Shown here: positions 38,458 to 47,761 of the stretch, piece after piece
Position numbering within the stretch: position 1 is the stretch's first letter
Layout: the number at the start of each line of letters is the position of its first letter
Source of the DNA: Rhodopseudomonas faecalis
GTDB taxonomy: Bacteria; Pseudomonadota; Alphaproteobacteria; Rhizobiales; Xanthobacteraceae
Reading direction: 5' to 3'
Length of the DNA stretch: 64,000 nucleotides
Assembly: GCF_003217325.1 (NCBI RefSeq)
Contig: NZ_QJTI01000005.1
Coordinates: forward strand, 119,605-183,604
The notes under the pieces: model-generated
What the model was told of the DNA's origin: nothing
What the model saw: the letters and a program-made list of their open reading frames with translations, nothing else
The model's database searches: none
Made by a program: the position numbers and the translations under genes

Positions 38458-39750
38458 ATGTTGTCGCTGGAATTCGCGATTGTCATCGTACTGATCGTCA
38501 TCAATGGATTGCTGGCGATGTCAGAGCTGGCCATCGTTTCATCACGGCCGTCGCGACTGGCGGTGATGATGCAGAAGAATGTGCGCGGCGCCAGCCAGGC
38601 GCTGGCGCTGGCCTCTGATCCCGGCCGCTTCCTGTCCACGGTGCAGATCGGCATCACGCTGGTCGGCGTGCTGTCCGGCGCCTTTTCAGGCGCGACGCTC
38701 GGCTTGCGGCTAAACGACTGGTTTCGCGAACAGGGCGTGCCGGGCGCCGACCTGCTCGGCGTCGGGCTGGTGGTGACGCTGATCACTTATGCCACGCTGA
38801 TTGTCGGCGAGCTGGTGCCGAAACAGCTGGCGCTGCGCAATCCGGAAGTCGCCGCGGTCAAAGTCGCGCCGGCGATGACGCTGCTCGCCAAGCTGTCGAT
38901 GCCGCTGGTCTTCATCCTCGACTGGTCCGGCAAGGGCATTTTGCGGCTGCTCGGCAAGGATGGTGAGGCCGAAGACAAGGTTTCCGAGGAAGAGATTCAC
39001 TCGCTGGTGCGCGAGGCGGAGACCGCCGGGGTGCTGGAACCGGGCGAGAAGGAAATGATCGCCGGCGTGATGCGGCTCGGCGACCGCCCAGTCGGTGCGG
39101 TGATGACGCCGCGGCCGGACGTCGAACTGATCGATCTCAACGATCCGTGGGACACGGTGCGAGAGGCGCTACTCAACACCCCCCATTCCCGTCTGCCGGT
39201 CACGGACGGCAATCGCGACGATCCGATCGGCATCATTCAAGCCAAGGACGTGCTGACCGCCTATTTGCGCGGCGACAGACCGGAGCTACGCAGCCTGGTG
39301 CGGGCCGCGCCGGTGATCCCCTCCTCGGCCGACGCCCGCGACGCGCTGGCGATGCTGCGCAAGTCGACGGTGCATCTCGGCCTAGTCTATGACGAGTATG
39401 GCGCGTTCGAGGGCGTGGTCACCACGGCCGACATCCTGGAATCGATCGTCGGCGCCTTCAATTCGGAGCAAGGACCGCCGGAACCGGCTTTCGTGCGCCG
39501 CAACGATGGCAGCTATCTGATCGCCGGCTGGATGCCGGTCGACGAGGTCGGCGACCTGCTGAAAGTGCCGCTGCCCGAGCATCGCGATTTTCATACTGTC
39601 GCCGGGCTGGTGCTGCATCATTATGGCGCGTTGCCGGAGGTCGGCGATCATTTCGACTTCCAAGATTGGCGCTTTGAAGTGCTTGATCTGGACGGACGAC
39701 GCATCGACAAGATCCTGGCAACCAAGCGTGAAGCGGAGGCTGTGACATGA
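38458..39750 (+). CDS. CNNM/CorC-type hemolysin-family transporter
   Basis: 430 residues. The DUF21 (CNNM) membrane domain covers about 1-190 with four helices (INGLLAMSELAIVSSRPSRL, STVQIGITLVGVLSGAF). Two CBS domains lie near 200-320 (VMTPRPDVELIDLNDP, HLGLVYDEYGAFEGVVTTADILE), followed by a CorC_HlyC domain (GSYLIAGWMPVDEVGDLL). Bacterial members transport or regulate magnesium and are not true haemolysins. The next gene overlaps it by four bases. Confidence 0.92.
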   Translation: MLSLEFAIVIVLIVINGLLAMSELAIVSSRPSRLAVMMQKNVRGASQALALASDPGRFLSTVQIGITLVGVLSGAFSGATLGLRLNDWFREQGVPGADLLGVGLVVTLITYATLIVGELVPKQLALRNPEVAAVKVAPAMTLLAKLSMPLVFILDWSGKGILRLLGKDGEAEDKVSEEEIHSLVREAETAGVLEPGEKEMIAGVMRLGDRPVGAVMTPRPDVELIDLNDPWDTVREALLNTPHSRLPVTDGNRDDPIGIIQAKDVLTAYLRGDRPELRSLVRAAPVIPSSADARDALAMLRKSTVHLGLVYDEYGAFEGVVTTADILESIVGAFNSEQGPPEPAFVRRNDGSYLIAGWMPVDEVGDLLKVPLPEHRDFHTVAGLVLHHYGALPEVGDHFDFQDWRFEVLDLDGRRIDKILATKREAEAVT

Positions 39751-40115
39751 CCAGCGCTCACTCGGCGAACCAGCGCGACGCAGCAGCACGCGCTTTGACC
39801 GCGATCCGCGCGGTGCACACCGCGCTGTGGCTGTTTTTCGCCAGCTCGATCATCGGCGTGCTGATCGCGATCCCGCTCGGCGCGCTGCAGGCCGCGCTCT
39901 GGATGAGCCTGTTCGTCTGGGCCGAACTGGCGGTGCTGCTGCTCAATCGCATGCGCTGCCCGCTGACGATCGCGGCGGCGCGTTACACCGACGACCGTTC
40001 CGCCAATTTCGACATCTGGCTGCCGGCCTGGGTGGCGCGGCGCAGCCGCTTGGTTTTTGCGGTGCTGTTTACGCTGTCGCAACTGTGGCTGGCGGCCGTG
40101 CTGTTGCTGCCGTAA
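39747..40115 (+). CDS. Small membrane protein coupled to the CorC-type gene
   Basis: 122 residues with three hydrophobic segments (about 26-48, 50-68 and 98-121). A polar loop contains NRMRCPLTIAAARYTDDRS. The RCPLT pattern resembles DUF2784-type proteins, but I am not certain of the family. It starts by an ATGA overlap with the CorC-type gene and is followed by a hairpin, so it is the second gene of that operon. Confidence 0.7.
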   Translation: MTSAHSANQRDAAARALTAIRAVHTALWLFFASSIIGVLIAIPLGALQAALWMSLFVWAELAVLLLNRMRCPLTIAAARYTDDRSANFDIWLPAWVARRSRLVFAVLFTLSQLWLAAVLLLP

Positions 40116-40123
40116 CAAACGAA

Positions 40124-40155
40124 AGCAGCGGCCGCTCAATTCGAGGGCCGCTGCT
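40124..40155 (+). terminator. Hairpin after the CorC-type operon
   Basis: AGCAGCGGCC pairs with GGCCGCTGCT over 10 bp around a 12-base loop, followed shortly by a TTTT run (GGAGCATTTT). Confidence 0.55.
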
Positions 40156-40233
40156 GGAGCATTTTAGGGCTCAGTGAGCGCCCCGCCGTTCGGTGCGGAA
40201 AGCCGCGCCCGAGTCTTTCTCAGATCACCGCTC

Positions 40234-40731
40234 TCAGAACGGAATGTCGTCGTCCATGTCATGGCGACCGCCGGCCGGCGGCGCCGGAGCGCGGCGCGGC
40301 GCGCTCGACGGACCGCTCGAGCCGAAATCACCGCCCATCGAATCATCGGCGCCGTAACCGCCACCGCCACCGCCGCCGCTGCGGCCATCAAGCATGGTCA
40401 GCACCGAGTTGAAGTTCTGCAGCACGACTTCGGTGGTGTACTTCTCGGCGCCGCTCTGGTCGGTCCATTTGCGGGTCTGCAACTGGCCCTCAATATAGAC
40501 CTTGGCGCCCTTCTTCAGATATTGCTCGGCGATCCGGCACAGCCCTTCGTTAAAAATCACCACGCGATGCCATTCGGTGCGCTCTTTGCGTTCGCCGGAA
40601 TTCTTGTCGCGCCACGTTTCCGAGGTGGCGACGCGCAGGTTCGCGATCGGGCGACCGTCCTGCGTGCGCTTGATCTCGGGGTCCGCGCCGAGATTGCCGA
40701 TCAGAATCACCTTGTTTACGCTGCCAGCCAT
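40234..40731 (-). CDS. ssb: Single-stranded DNA-binding protein
   Basis: 165 residues. OB fold at about 5-110: [46 protein letters not shown] and [17 protein letters not shown] Gly-rich linker follows, and the acidic tail ends DDDIPF, the docking peptide for repair proteins. An SOS box lies 160 bases upstream. In related genomes ssb and uvrA are commonly divergent neighbours; here a beta-barrel gene lies between them. Confidence 0.97.
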   Translation of the reverse strand: MAGSVNKVILIGNLGADPEIKRTQDGRPIANLRVATSETWRDKNSGERKERTEWHRVVIFNEGLCRIAEQYLKKGAKVYIEGQLQTRKWTDQSGAEKYTTEVVLQNFNSVLTMLDGRSGGGGGGGYGADDSMGGDFGSSGPSSAPRRAPAPPAGGRHDMDDDIPF

Positions 40732-41170
40732 CTCGCTGATCTCCCCTGCTAAATCGCCGAAAACGCCGGCCTCACATCCGATTCGCGATCTGCCCGCGGC
40801 GCAAGCGAGCTTGATCCCGATCGCTAAGGCTATACGCCGTCAGCCGATGGCTGCGGCAGTCCCTGCGGCGCTTATCCACACAGCGATTATGTTCGATGTT
40901 TGTTCCTTTGAGAAGGTGCAATTGCGTGCCGGAAGGAGTTAGTTAGCGCGGCTTTTGCATCGCCTGGCGAACGAACCTCGTAAAGTTCCGCAGTCGGGAT
41001 TTTTCTCAACCATTACACGGGCTTCTCCCCGGGCAGTTCCTGGGTGACTGTTGCTTTTGGGTGACGGATTTTTCAATCAACTTGGCTATAGTCGGCACCA
41101 TAGGTTGTGGCGCTCGCGCTGAAGTGCCTCCAGGATCATCCCGGTGGCCGTTGGATTGGGGAGATTTGAA
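40732..41170. other. Intergenic region between ssb and the beta-barrel gene
   Basis: About 440 bases. It holds the ssb SOS box at 40891-40905, and near the other end a TATAGT (41087-41092) that may be the minus-10 of the beta-barrel gene. GGGGAG precedes that gene's start. No coding frame is convincing. Confidence 0.45.
40891..40905 (-). promoter_or_regulatory. LexA/SOS box upstream of ssb
   Basis: GTTC-GATGTTT-GTTC, an exact GTTC-N7-GTTC, the direct-repeat LexA site known in alphaproteobacteria. It reads GAAC-N7-GAAC in the direction of ssb. Confidence 0.75.
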
Positions 41171-41902
41171 ATGAAGAAATTTCTGCTCGGTACGGTTGGC
41201 GTGATGGCTCTGGGCCTGGCTCCGGCGATGGCGGCTGATCTGCCGGCCCGCGCTTACACCAAGGCTCCGCCGGTGATCGCCGCGGTTTATGATTGGTCGG
41301 GTTTCTACATCGGTGCCAACGCCGGTTGGGGTTCGATGCGCGACAGCTGGAACGGCTTCGGCCTCGATTTAGGTAATCATGACTCGACCGGCGCGGTGGC
41401 TGGTGGTCAGATCGGCTATCGCTGGCAGGCCGCGAACTGGGTGTTCGGCCTGGAAGCGCAGGGCAACTGGGCTGATCTGAGCGGCAGCCATGTTGACTAC
41501 AACTGGCTCCCCGCATGGACTGAACATTCCAAACTGACTGCCTTTGGCCTGTTCACTGGTCAGGTCGGCTACGCTTGGAATAACGCTCTGCTTTACGTCA
41601 AGGGCGGCGCCGCGGTAACGAGTTCGAAATACGATTTCACCGTTGGCGCTCCTGTAAATTTGGTGGCGTCGACCAACGATCAAACCCGCTGGGGCGGAAC
41701 GGTGGGAGTCGGCTTTGAATATGGTTTTGCACCGAATTGGTCGGTCGGCGTCGAGTATGATCATATTTTTATCAGCCGTTTCGACGCAGATTTCTATAAT
41801 AATGGGCTTGTGTTGGCTACCAACCGCGTCGGCGGCGACGTCGATCTCGTGACCGCCCGCCTCAACTATCGCTGGGGTGGCCCGGTGGTGGCGCGCTACT
41901 AA
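41171..41902 (+). CDS. Outer-membrane beta-barrel protein (Omp25/RopB-like), copy 1
   Basis: 243 residues. Signal peptide MKKFLLGTVGVMALGLAPAM cleaved after AMA. Amphipathic strands start with YDWSGFYIGANAGWGS and include AGGQIGYRWQAANWVFGLEAQGNWADL, FGLFTGQVGYAWNN and FAPNWSVGVEYDHIF; it ends LNYRWGGPVVARY with the C-terminal aromatic needed for BAM assembly. The family consists of 8-strand barrels of the rhizobial group. A close paralogue lies at 51075-51860. GGGGAG precedes the ATG, and a terminator follows. Confidence 0.9.
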   Translation: MKKFLLGTVGVMALGLAPAMAADLPARAYTKAPPVIAAVYDWSGFYIGANAGWGSMRDSWNGFGLDLGNHDSTGAVAGGQIGYRWQAANWVFGLEAQGNWADLSGSHVDYNWLPAWTEHSKLTAFGLFTGQVGYAWNNALLYVKGGAAVTSSKYDFTVGAPVNLVASTNDQTRWGGTVGVGFEYGFAPNWSVGVEYDHIFISRFDADFYNNGLVLATNRVGGDVDLVTARLNYRWGGPVVARY

Positions 41903-41931
41903 GCGCTCGCCCGACCCACAGCTTCGTGACG

Positions 41932-41957
41932 AAAGGCCGGCCTCGTGCCGGCCTTTT
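41932..41957 (+). terminator. Rho-independent terminator of beta-barrel gene copy 1
   Basis: AAAGGCCGGC with GCCGGCCTTT around a CTCGT loop, running into T-rich TTTTGCTTTT. Confidence 0.85.
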
Positions 41958-42106
41958 GCTTTTGTGTGGGCTCGCCTGCCTGACGTTTCGCCATACGCGG
42001 CCAGCCGTCTCGTTCACCGGCGCCCGGGCCGCCTGATCGCTGCGCACATCTCGGGAACGGCGATAATCGGTTGATGACGTCACTCTGATACTGGAAAAAC
42101 ACCTGC

Positions 42107-42121
42107 GTTCTTCCTATGTTC
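42107..42121 (+). promoter_or_regulatory. LexA/SOS box upstream of uvrA
   Basis: GTTC-TTCCTAT-GTTC, exact GTTC-N7-GTTC spacing, 89 bases before the uvrA ATG. Confidence 0.8.
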
Positions 42122-42209
42122 GCACCGCGCCGCTCTGCCCCGCGCGGTGGCGTCCTGTTTTTGCCGGTGTCGCCCTGTGCGTCCGGAACAGCCCAGTCCG
42201 GGAAAGCTT

Positions 42210-45197
42210 ATGGATGAAGTGATCAAGGCCCGACGCCAGCAGGCCGCCTCGAGCAGCCGCGCCATCACCATTCGCGGTGCCCGCGAACACAATCTGAAAA
42301 ACGTCGATCTGACGATCCCGCGCGACAAATTGGTGGTGTTCACCGGGCTGTCCGGCTCGGGCAAGTCGTCGCTCGCCTTCGACACCATCTATGCCGAGGG
42401 CCAGCGCCGCTATGTCGAATCGCTGTCGGCCTACGCCCGGCAGTTTTTGGAGATGATGCAGAAGCCGGACGTCGACCAGATCGACGGGCTGTCGCCGGCG
42501 ATCTCGATCGAGCAGAAGACCACTTCCAAAAACCCGCGCTCCACGGTCGGCACCGTCACCGAAATCTATGACTATATGCGGCTCTTGTGGGCCCGCGTTG
42601 GCGTGCCCTATTCGCCCGCCACCGGCCTGCCGATCGAGAGCCAGACCGTGTCGCAGATGGTCGACCGCGTTCTGGCGCTGCCGGAAGGCACAAGGCTCTA
42701 TCTGCTGGCGCCAGTGGTGCGCGGCCGCAAGGGCGAGTACCGCAAGGAACTGGCCGACTGGCTGAAAAAGGGCTTTCAGCGCGTCAAGATCGACGGCACC
42801 TTTCACGAGTTGGCCGAAGTGCCGCCGCTCGACAAAAAGATCCCGCACGACATCGACGTAGTGGTCGATCGCATCGTGGTGCGTCCCGATCTTGGCCAGC
42901 GCCTGGCCGAAAGTTTTGAGACCGCACTAAAACTGGCCGAAGGCTTGGCGGTGGTCGAGTTCGCCGATTCGCCGAATGCGCCGGCGGGCGAAGCGAACAC
43001 GGCGGCTACCAGTGGTAAAGACAAGAAGACCGCCAAGATTCACGACAAGAGCGGCCCGGAGCGGCTGCTGTTCTCCGAAAAATTCGCCTGCCCGGTGTCC
43101 GGCTTCACCATTCCGGAAATCGAGCCGCGGCTGTTCTCGTTCAACAATCCCTATGGTGCTTGCCCCGAATGCGGCGGCCTCGGCATCGAGCAGCATGTCG
43201 ACGCCGATCTGGTGATTCCCGACAAGGAGCTCAGCCTGCGCAAGGGCGCGATCGCGCCCTGGGCCAAATCGTCCTCGCCCTATTATCTGCAAACGCTGAC
43301 CGCGCTCGGCAAGCACTACAAGTTTTCGCTCGATGCCAAGTGGAAGGAGCTGCCGAAGAAGGCGCAGAACGCGATTCTGTATGGCTCCGGCGACGACGAG
43401 ATCAAATTCTCCTACGAAGACGGCGTGCGTTCCTACGACACCAAGAAGCCGTTCGAGGGCGTGATCACCAACATCCAGCGCCGCTTCCGCGAGACCGAAA
43501 GCGAATGGGCGCGCGAGGAGCTTGGCAAGTACTTCTCTGACGTGCCCTGCGCGGCCTGTCATGGTCACCGGCTGAAACCGGAGGCGTTGTGCGTCAAGGT
43601 CGGCGCCAAACATATCGGCGAGATCGCCGAGCTGTCGGTGAAAGCCGCCGGCGAGTGGTTCGCCAGCGTGCCCGATGCGCTCAACAAGCAGCAGAACGAA
43701 ATCGCCGCGCGCATTCTGAAAGAGATCCGCGAGCGGCTGACCTTTCTGCTCGACGTCGGCCTCAACTATCTGACGCTGGCACGCGCCTCCGGCACGCTGT
43801 CCGGCGGCGAAAGCCAGCGCATCCGCCTCGCCTCGCAGATCGGCTCCGGCCTGACCGGCGTGCTCTATGTGCTGGACGAGCCGTCGATCGGTCTGCATCA
43901 GCGCGACAATGCCCGGCTGCTCGATACACTCAAGCGGCTGCGCGACCTCGGCAACACCGTGATCGTGGTCGAGCATGACGAAGACGCCATCATGCTCGCC
44001 GACCATGTGGTCGATGTTGGCCCCGGCGCCGGCATGCATGGCGGCCGCATCGTCGCCCAGGGCACGCCCGCCGAGGTGATGGCCAATCCGAAATCGCTGA
44101 CCGGCAAATATCTTACCGGCGAAAAATTCGTGCCGGTGCCTGAGCGCCGGCCGCCGAACCATCGGCGCACGCTCAAAGTGGTCAACGCCCGCGGCAATAA
44201 TCTCAAAAACGTCTCGGCCGAAATCCCGCTCGGGCTGTTCACCTGCGTGACCGGCGTGTCCGGCGGCGGCAAGTCCACGCTGCTGATCGACACGCTGTAC
44301 CGCGCCCTCGCCCGCAAGCTGAACAACGCCAGCGAAGCCGCCGCGCCGCATGACCGGATCGAGGGTCTGGAGCATATCGACAAGATCATCGACATCGATC
44401 AGTCGCCGATCGGCCGTACGCCGCGCAGCAATCCCGCGACCTATACTGGCGCTTTCACGCCGATCCGCGAGTGGTTTGCCGGGCTGCCGGAATCCAAGGC
44501 GCGCGGCTATGAGCCCGGCCGGTTCTCGTTCAACGTCAAGGGCGGCCGCTGCGAAGCCTGCCAGGGCGACGGCGTCATCAAGATCGAGATGCACTTTTTG
44601 CCCGACGTGTACGTCACCTGCGACGTCTGCAAGGGCAAGCGCTACAATCGCGAAACGCTGGAAGTGCTGTTCAAGGGCAAGTCGATCGCCGACGTGCTCG
44701 ACATGACGGTCGAGGAAGCCGCCGAATTTTTTAAGGCGGTGCCGCGGGTGCGCGAAACGTTCAAAACGCTGCAGCGCGTCGGTCTCGACTACATCCGCGT
44801 CGGCCAGCAGGCGACCACGCTGTCGGGCGGCGAAGCGCAGCGCGTCAAGCTGGCCAAGGAGCTCAGCAAGCGCGCCACCGGGCGCACGCTCTATATTCTG
44901 GACGAGCCGACCACTGGCCTGCATTTCCACGACGTCGCCAAACTGCTCGAGGTGCTGCACGAGTTGGTGGCGCAGGGTAACAGCGTGGTGGTGATCGAGC
45001 ATAATCTCGAAGTGATCAAGACCGCCGACTGGGTGATCGATCTTGGTCCGGAAGGCGGCGACGGCGGCGGCGAAATCGTCGCCTGGGGCCCACCGGAAGA
45101 TATCGTCAAAGCCCCGCGCAGCTACACCGGCAAATTCCTAAAGCCAGTACTTGAGAAGAAGCATCCGGCGCCGACAAAGAAACGAAGCGCGGAGTAG
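42210..45197 (+). CDS. uvrA: Excinuclease ABC subunit A
   Basis: 995 residues, the damage-recognition ATPase of nucleotide excision repair. Two ABC modules are present: Walker [17 protein letters not shown] and [16 protein letters not shown], signatures [19 protein letters not shown] and [18 protein letters not shown], and Walker [15 protein letters not shown] and [13 protein letters not shown]. Zinc-binding CxxC pairs occur in [21 protein letters not shown] and CDVCKG. The ATG at 42210 has GGGAAAG upstream. An SOS box lies upstream. Confidence 0.98.
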   Translation: MDEVIKARRQQAASSSRAITIRGAREHNLKNVDLTIPRDKLVVFTGLSGSGKSSLAFDTIYAEGQRRYVESLSAYARQFLEMMQKPDVDQIDGLSPAISIEQKTTSKNPRSTVGTVTEIYDYMRLLWARVGVPYSPATGLPIESQTVSQMVDRVLALPEGTRLYLLAPVVRGRKGEYRKELADWLKKGFQRVKIDGTFHELAEVPPLDKKIPHDIDVVVDRIVVRPDLGQRLAESFETALKLAEGLAVVEFADSPNAPAGEANTAATSGKDKKTAKIHDKSGPERLLFSEKFACPVSGFTIPEIEPRLFSFNNPYGACPECGGLGIEQHVDADLVIPDKELSLRKGAIAPWAKSSSPYYLQTLTALGKHYKFSLDAKWKELPKKAQNAILYGSGDDEIKFSYEDGVRSYDTKKPFEGVITNIQRRFRETESEWAREELGKYFSDVPCAACHGHRLKPEALCVKVGAKHIGEIAELSVKAAGEWFASVPDALNKQQNEIAARILKEIRERLTFLLDVGLNYLTLARASGTLSGGESQRIRLASQIGSGLTGVLYVLDEPSIGLHQRDNARLLDTLKRLRDLGNTVIVVEHDEDAIMLADHVVDVGPGAGMHGGRIVAQGTPAEVMANPKSLTGKYLTGEKFVPVPERRPPNHRRTLKVVNARGNNLKNVSAEIPLGLFTCVTGVSGGGKSTLLIDTLYRALARKLNNASEAAAPHDRIEGLEHIDKIIDIDQSPIGRTPRSNPATYTGAFTPIREWFAGLPESKARGYEPGRFSFNVKGGRCEACQGDGVIKIEMHFLPDVYVTCDVCKGKRYNRETLEVLFKGKSIADVLDMTVEEAAEFFKAVPRVRETFKTLQRVGLDYIRVGQQATTLSGGEAQRVKLAKELSKRATGRTLYILDEPTTGLHFHDVAKLLEVLHELVAQGNSVVVIEHNLEVIKTADWVIDLGPEGGDGGGEIVAWGPPEDIVKAPRSYTGKFLKPVLEKKHPAPTKKRSAE

Positions 45198-45220
45198 GCG
45201 TCGCTGCGTTTTCTGGGCTT

Positions 45221-45848
45221 AGCGCGTAGGATGGGTTGAGCGCTTGCGAAACCCATCTCTTTCGTTCGTGGGTTTCGCTGCGCTCAACCCACGCCACGAG
45301 CTTCATGCAGTGGCGTAGCCCAGATGAAGCGCAGCGCAATCCGGGACGGCGGCTGATCACTGGGGATGCTCTCACCAGGCGAGGTGCTCAGTTGAGCGCG
45401 TAGGATGGGTTGAGCGCTTGCGAAACCCATCTCTTTTCGTTCGTGGGTTTCGCTGCGCTCAACCCACGCTACGAGCTTCATGCAGTGGTGTAGCCCAGAT
45501 GAAGCGCAGCGCAATCCGGAACGGCGGCTGATCACTGGGGATGCTCTCACCAGGCGAGGTGCTCGGGTGAGGCTCAGGTTCGAGATCTGCCTTCCAGACC
45601 GCATCATTTGGCTCTGAAGCAGCGCGTAGGATGGGTTGAGCGCTTGCGAAACCCATCTCTTTTCGTTCGTGGGTTTCGCTGCGCTCAACCCACGCTACGA
45701 GCTTCATGCAGTGGTGTAGCCCAGATGAAGCGCAGCGCAATCCGGAACGGCGGCTGATCACTGGGGATGCTCTCACCAGGCGAGGTGCTCGGTTGAGACG
45801 CAGGTTCGAGATCTGCCTTCAAGACCGCATCATTTGGCTCTGAAGCAG
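45221..45848. repeat. Three tandem copies of a hairpin repeat downstream of uvrA
   Basis: Copies begin at 45221, 45395 and 45621 (AGCGCGTAGGATGGGTTGAG), giving spacings of 174 and 226 bases. Each has an imperfect long hairpin: GGATGGGTTGAGCG...GCGAAACCCAT opposite GTGGGTTTCGC...GCTCAACCCACG. It is followed by CAGATGAAGCGCAGCGCAAT and TGATCACTGGGGATGCTCTC. Copies 2 and 3 also carry about 50 further bases, ending in TTTGGCTCTGAAGCA. In copy 3 this is the 3' end of the methyltransferase gene. Copies 2 and 3 are nearly identical. Confidence 0.92.
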
Positions 45849-46663
45849 AACAAGAACAGCGAATCCATAAAAACGACGGGCTCACGCATACAAGAAATCC
45901 GCTTCGCAAGCTCGCGACCATCATTCCATTTCCGACGATCGATCCCTCCTATACGCGCGTAGTTGAAATTCTCCTCGGTGTACTCAGAGGTCAGGTCGTC
46001 ATTCGTCAAAGCTTCGATGGTCTTTGGATTCTTGAAGCAGAGGATGTCGTCGCGATCCACCCCACAGCTTTCAATGATCCCCTTCAGACGCAAGGCAATG
46101 TCGAAATCTAAGCCGTCACGATCACGGATGCCCTTGTGATAGGCCATCCAAATCTCGACAAGGAGCGCGACCTCATGTGGCTCAAGGCAGGCCATAGCCG
46201 CGCCGAGTTGCGCCCTGTTGAGAGCATTAGCGGGTTCAGCCAACACGACAATTCCGCCGGGCTTCGCGAGACGAACCATTTCGCGCACCAACGCTGCTGG
46301 ATCGTTCAGATGGAGCGCCAAGGTCTGACACGTAACGAGATCAAAGCTATTCGCGGGGAGCCGAGTGTCTGTTGCATCTGCTTCGACTAGCTCCAGTCGT
46401 GCAACCAATCCGGCGAGAGATTTGTTGCGACGAAGAACGTCAATCCATCCGGGATCTGAGTCGAGCGCAACGACCGCGGTCCTATTCCAAGGAAGCGCCT
46501 GGGCAAGAGCCTGCGTCCAATGTCCTGCACCGGCACCAAGGTCACAAACGGTCTTCGCATGAGCGAATCCATGCGAACTGGCGATGTGTTGTAGCCAGAC
46601 AGGATCCCACCAGTCCAAACGGCTTTGATCGATATATTGCACCGAGTGCATTTCGGTCGCCAT
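45830..46663 (-). CDS. Class I SAM-dependent methyltransferase
   Basis: 277 residues. Rossmann motif I is VCDLGAGAGHWTQALAQALP, motif II contains VVALDSDPG, and post-motifs VEADATDTRLPANSFDLVTCQTLALHL and LAKPGGIVVLAEPAN follow. The substrate is unknown; the layout resembles small-molecule C- or O-methyltransferases. Codon use is visibly less GC-biased than in neighbours, and no Shine-Dalgarno is seen before the ATG (46651 is an alternative). The gene is bracketed by hairpin repeats, with its 3' end inside one. Acquisition by transfer is likely but inferred. Confidence 0.85.
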   Translation of the reverse strand: MATEMHSVQYIDQSRLDWWDPVWLQHIASSHGFAHAKTVCDLGAGAGHWTQALAQALPWNRTAVVALDSDPGWIDVLRRNKSLAGLVARLELVEADATDTRLPANSFDLVTCQTLALHLNDPAALVREMVRLAKPGGIVVLAEPANALNRAQLGAAMACLEPHEVALLVEIWMAYHKGIRDRDGLDFDIALRLKGIIESCGVDRDDILCFKNPKTIEALTNDDLTSEYTEENFNYARIGGIDRRKWNDGRELAKRISCMREPVVFMDSLFLFCFRAK

Positions 46664-46769
46664 CCGCTGTGATCGCTAAATCTGTTTGATCCTAACAATC
46701 ACAATTAGATCGCATGTATTCGCGTTTTGTGGAATGCGATCTAAATTCGTGATCCCAAGGGGATATGCT

Positions 46770-47085
46770 AGCCCGGATGAAGCGCAGCGTAATCCGGGTC
46801 ACGGTTCGCAGCGAAATGACCTGGATTTCGCTGCGCTCCATCCAGCGCGTAGGATGGGTTGAGCGCTTGCGAAACCCATCTCTTTTCGTTCGTGGGTTTC
46901 GCTGCGCTCAACCCACGCTACGAGCTGTGCACGTGACGGAGGGATTCCCAATGCCACCGGCCGCCGGCTATTCTGGCGACGGCCTATCGACCCGATCCGC
47001 CGGATGAAGCGCAGCGCAATCCGGGTCACGGTTCGCAGCGAAATGACCTGGATTTCGCTGCGCTCCATCCAGGCTACAGGTTAGC
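46770..47085. repeat. Hairpin repeats upstream of the methyltransferase gene
   Basis: CCCGGATGAAGCGCAGCGTA at 46772, then CACGGTTCGCAGCGAAATGA, then a full copy of the GTAGGATGGGTTGAG hairpin at about 46848-46925. A second copy of the first part, GGATGAAGCGCAGCGCAAT, lies at 47002-47075. The hairpin word is the same as at 45221-45848. The rest of the gap between 46664 and 47107 has no coding look. Confidence 0.88.
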
Positions 47086-47107
47086 CCCTTCCCGCTAAAA
47101 CCCGCCG

Positions 47108-47761
47108 CTATATCCCAAACCACGGCTGCAGCAGCCGGGCGAACGCACCCTTAAAACGTAGCGGCGCGTCGGTGACGGCCAGGCAGATGCAATCCTGCTC
47201 CGGTCCGGCAAACGGCTGGTGCTCGGTGTGTTCATCGGTTTCGGCGACGTCGCCGCGCGCCAGCACCGCATCGCGATCGTACAAGGTGCCGCTCAACACC
47301 AAAGTCAGTTCGCGACCGCTATGGCCATGGGCCGGCACCTGCGTGCCGCATTGGAAGCGCAACATGCGCGCCCGCGCCCGGCAGCCGGGAATGTCGATCG
47401 CGATCTGCTGCACCCGCGGCGCCACCCGCGTCCAGCGCAGCGCGCCGAGATCGCCGCCGAGATAGCTGCGCAGCGGCTCGGGAGTGACGATATCGCCGCG
47501 CCGTACGGCGACCTTTGCAGCGCCAGCCTGGTCGCGACCGCCGAGCTGCGCCAGCACGCTCCCCATCAGCCCCGGCGACAGCTCGGCCGGCGGCAGCGCG
47601 TCCAGCAATTCACCGCCGACCGCATCGGCCGCAAGATTGCGCGACCGGCAATGCGGACAGAGCGCGAGGTGAGTGGCGACCAGCAGGCTGGAGGCTTCAT
47701 CAAGTGTGCCGGCCGAATAGCTCAGCAGCAGCTCGTCGCTGAGATGATACTGCGCGCTCAT
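47108..47761 (-). CDS. chrR: ChrR-family zinc anti-sigma factor
   Basis: 217 residues. The N-terminal anti-sigma domain has the zinc motif ATHLALCPHCRS (H-x3-C-x2-C). The C-terminal cupin domain starts near 95 and carries PAHGHSGRELTLVLSGTLYD and DVAETDEHTEHQPFAG, with the His and Glu ligands of ChrR. In Rhodobacter, ChrR holds RpoE inactive until singlet oxygen is present. The gene is the second of a coupled operon, with a 4-base overlap with the sigma gene. Confidence 0.93.
   Translation of the reverse strand: MSAQYHLSDELLLSYSAGTLDEASSLLVATHLALCPHCRSRNLAADAVGGELLDALPPAELSPGLMGSVLAQLGGRDQAGAAKVAVRRGDIVTPEPLRSYLGGDLGALRWTRVAPRVQQIAIDIPGCRARARMLRFQCGTQVPAHGHSGRELTLVLSGTLYDRDAVLARGDVAETDEHTEHQPFAGPEQDCICLAVTDAPLRFKGAFARLLQPWFGI

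Noticed and set aside
42927..45002. 691-codon minus-strand frame
   Set aside because: Shadow of uvrA, whose own motifs are unambiguous.
45221..45848. Possible CRISPR array
   Set aside because: Units are long (over 170 bases), carry internal hairpins and near-identical flanks, and no cas genes are present. They are dispersed-type hairpin repeats.
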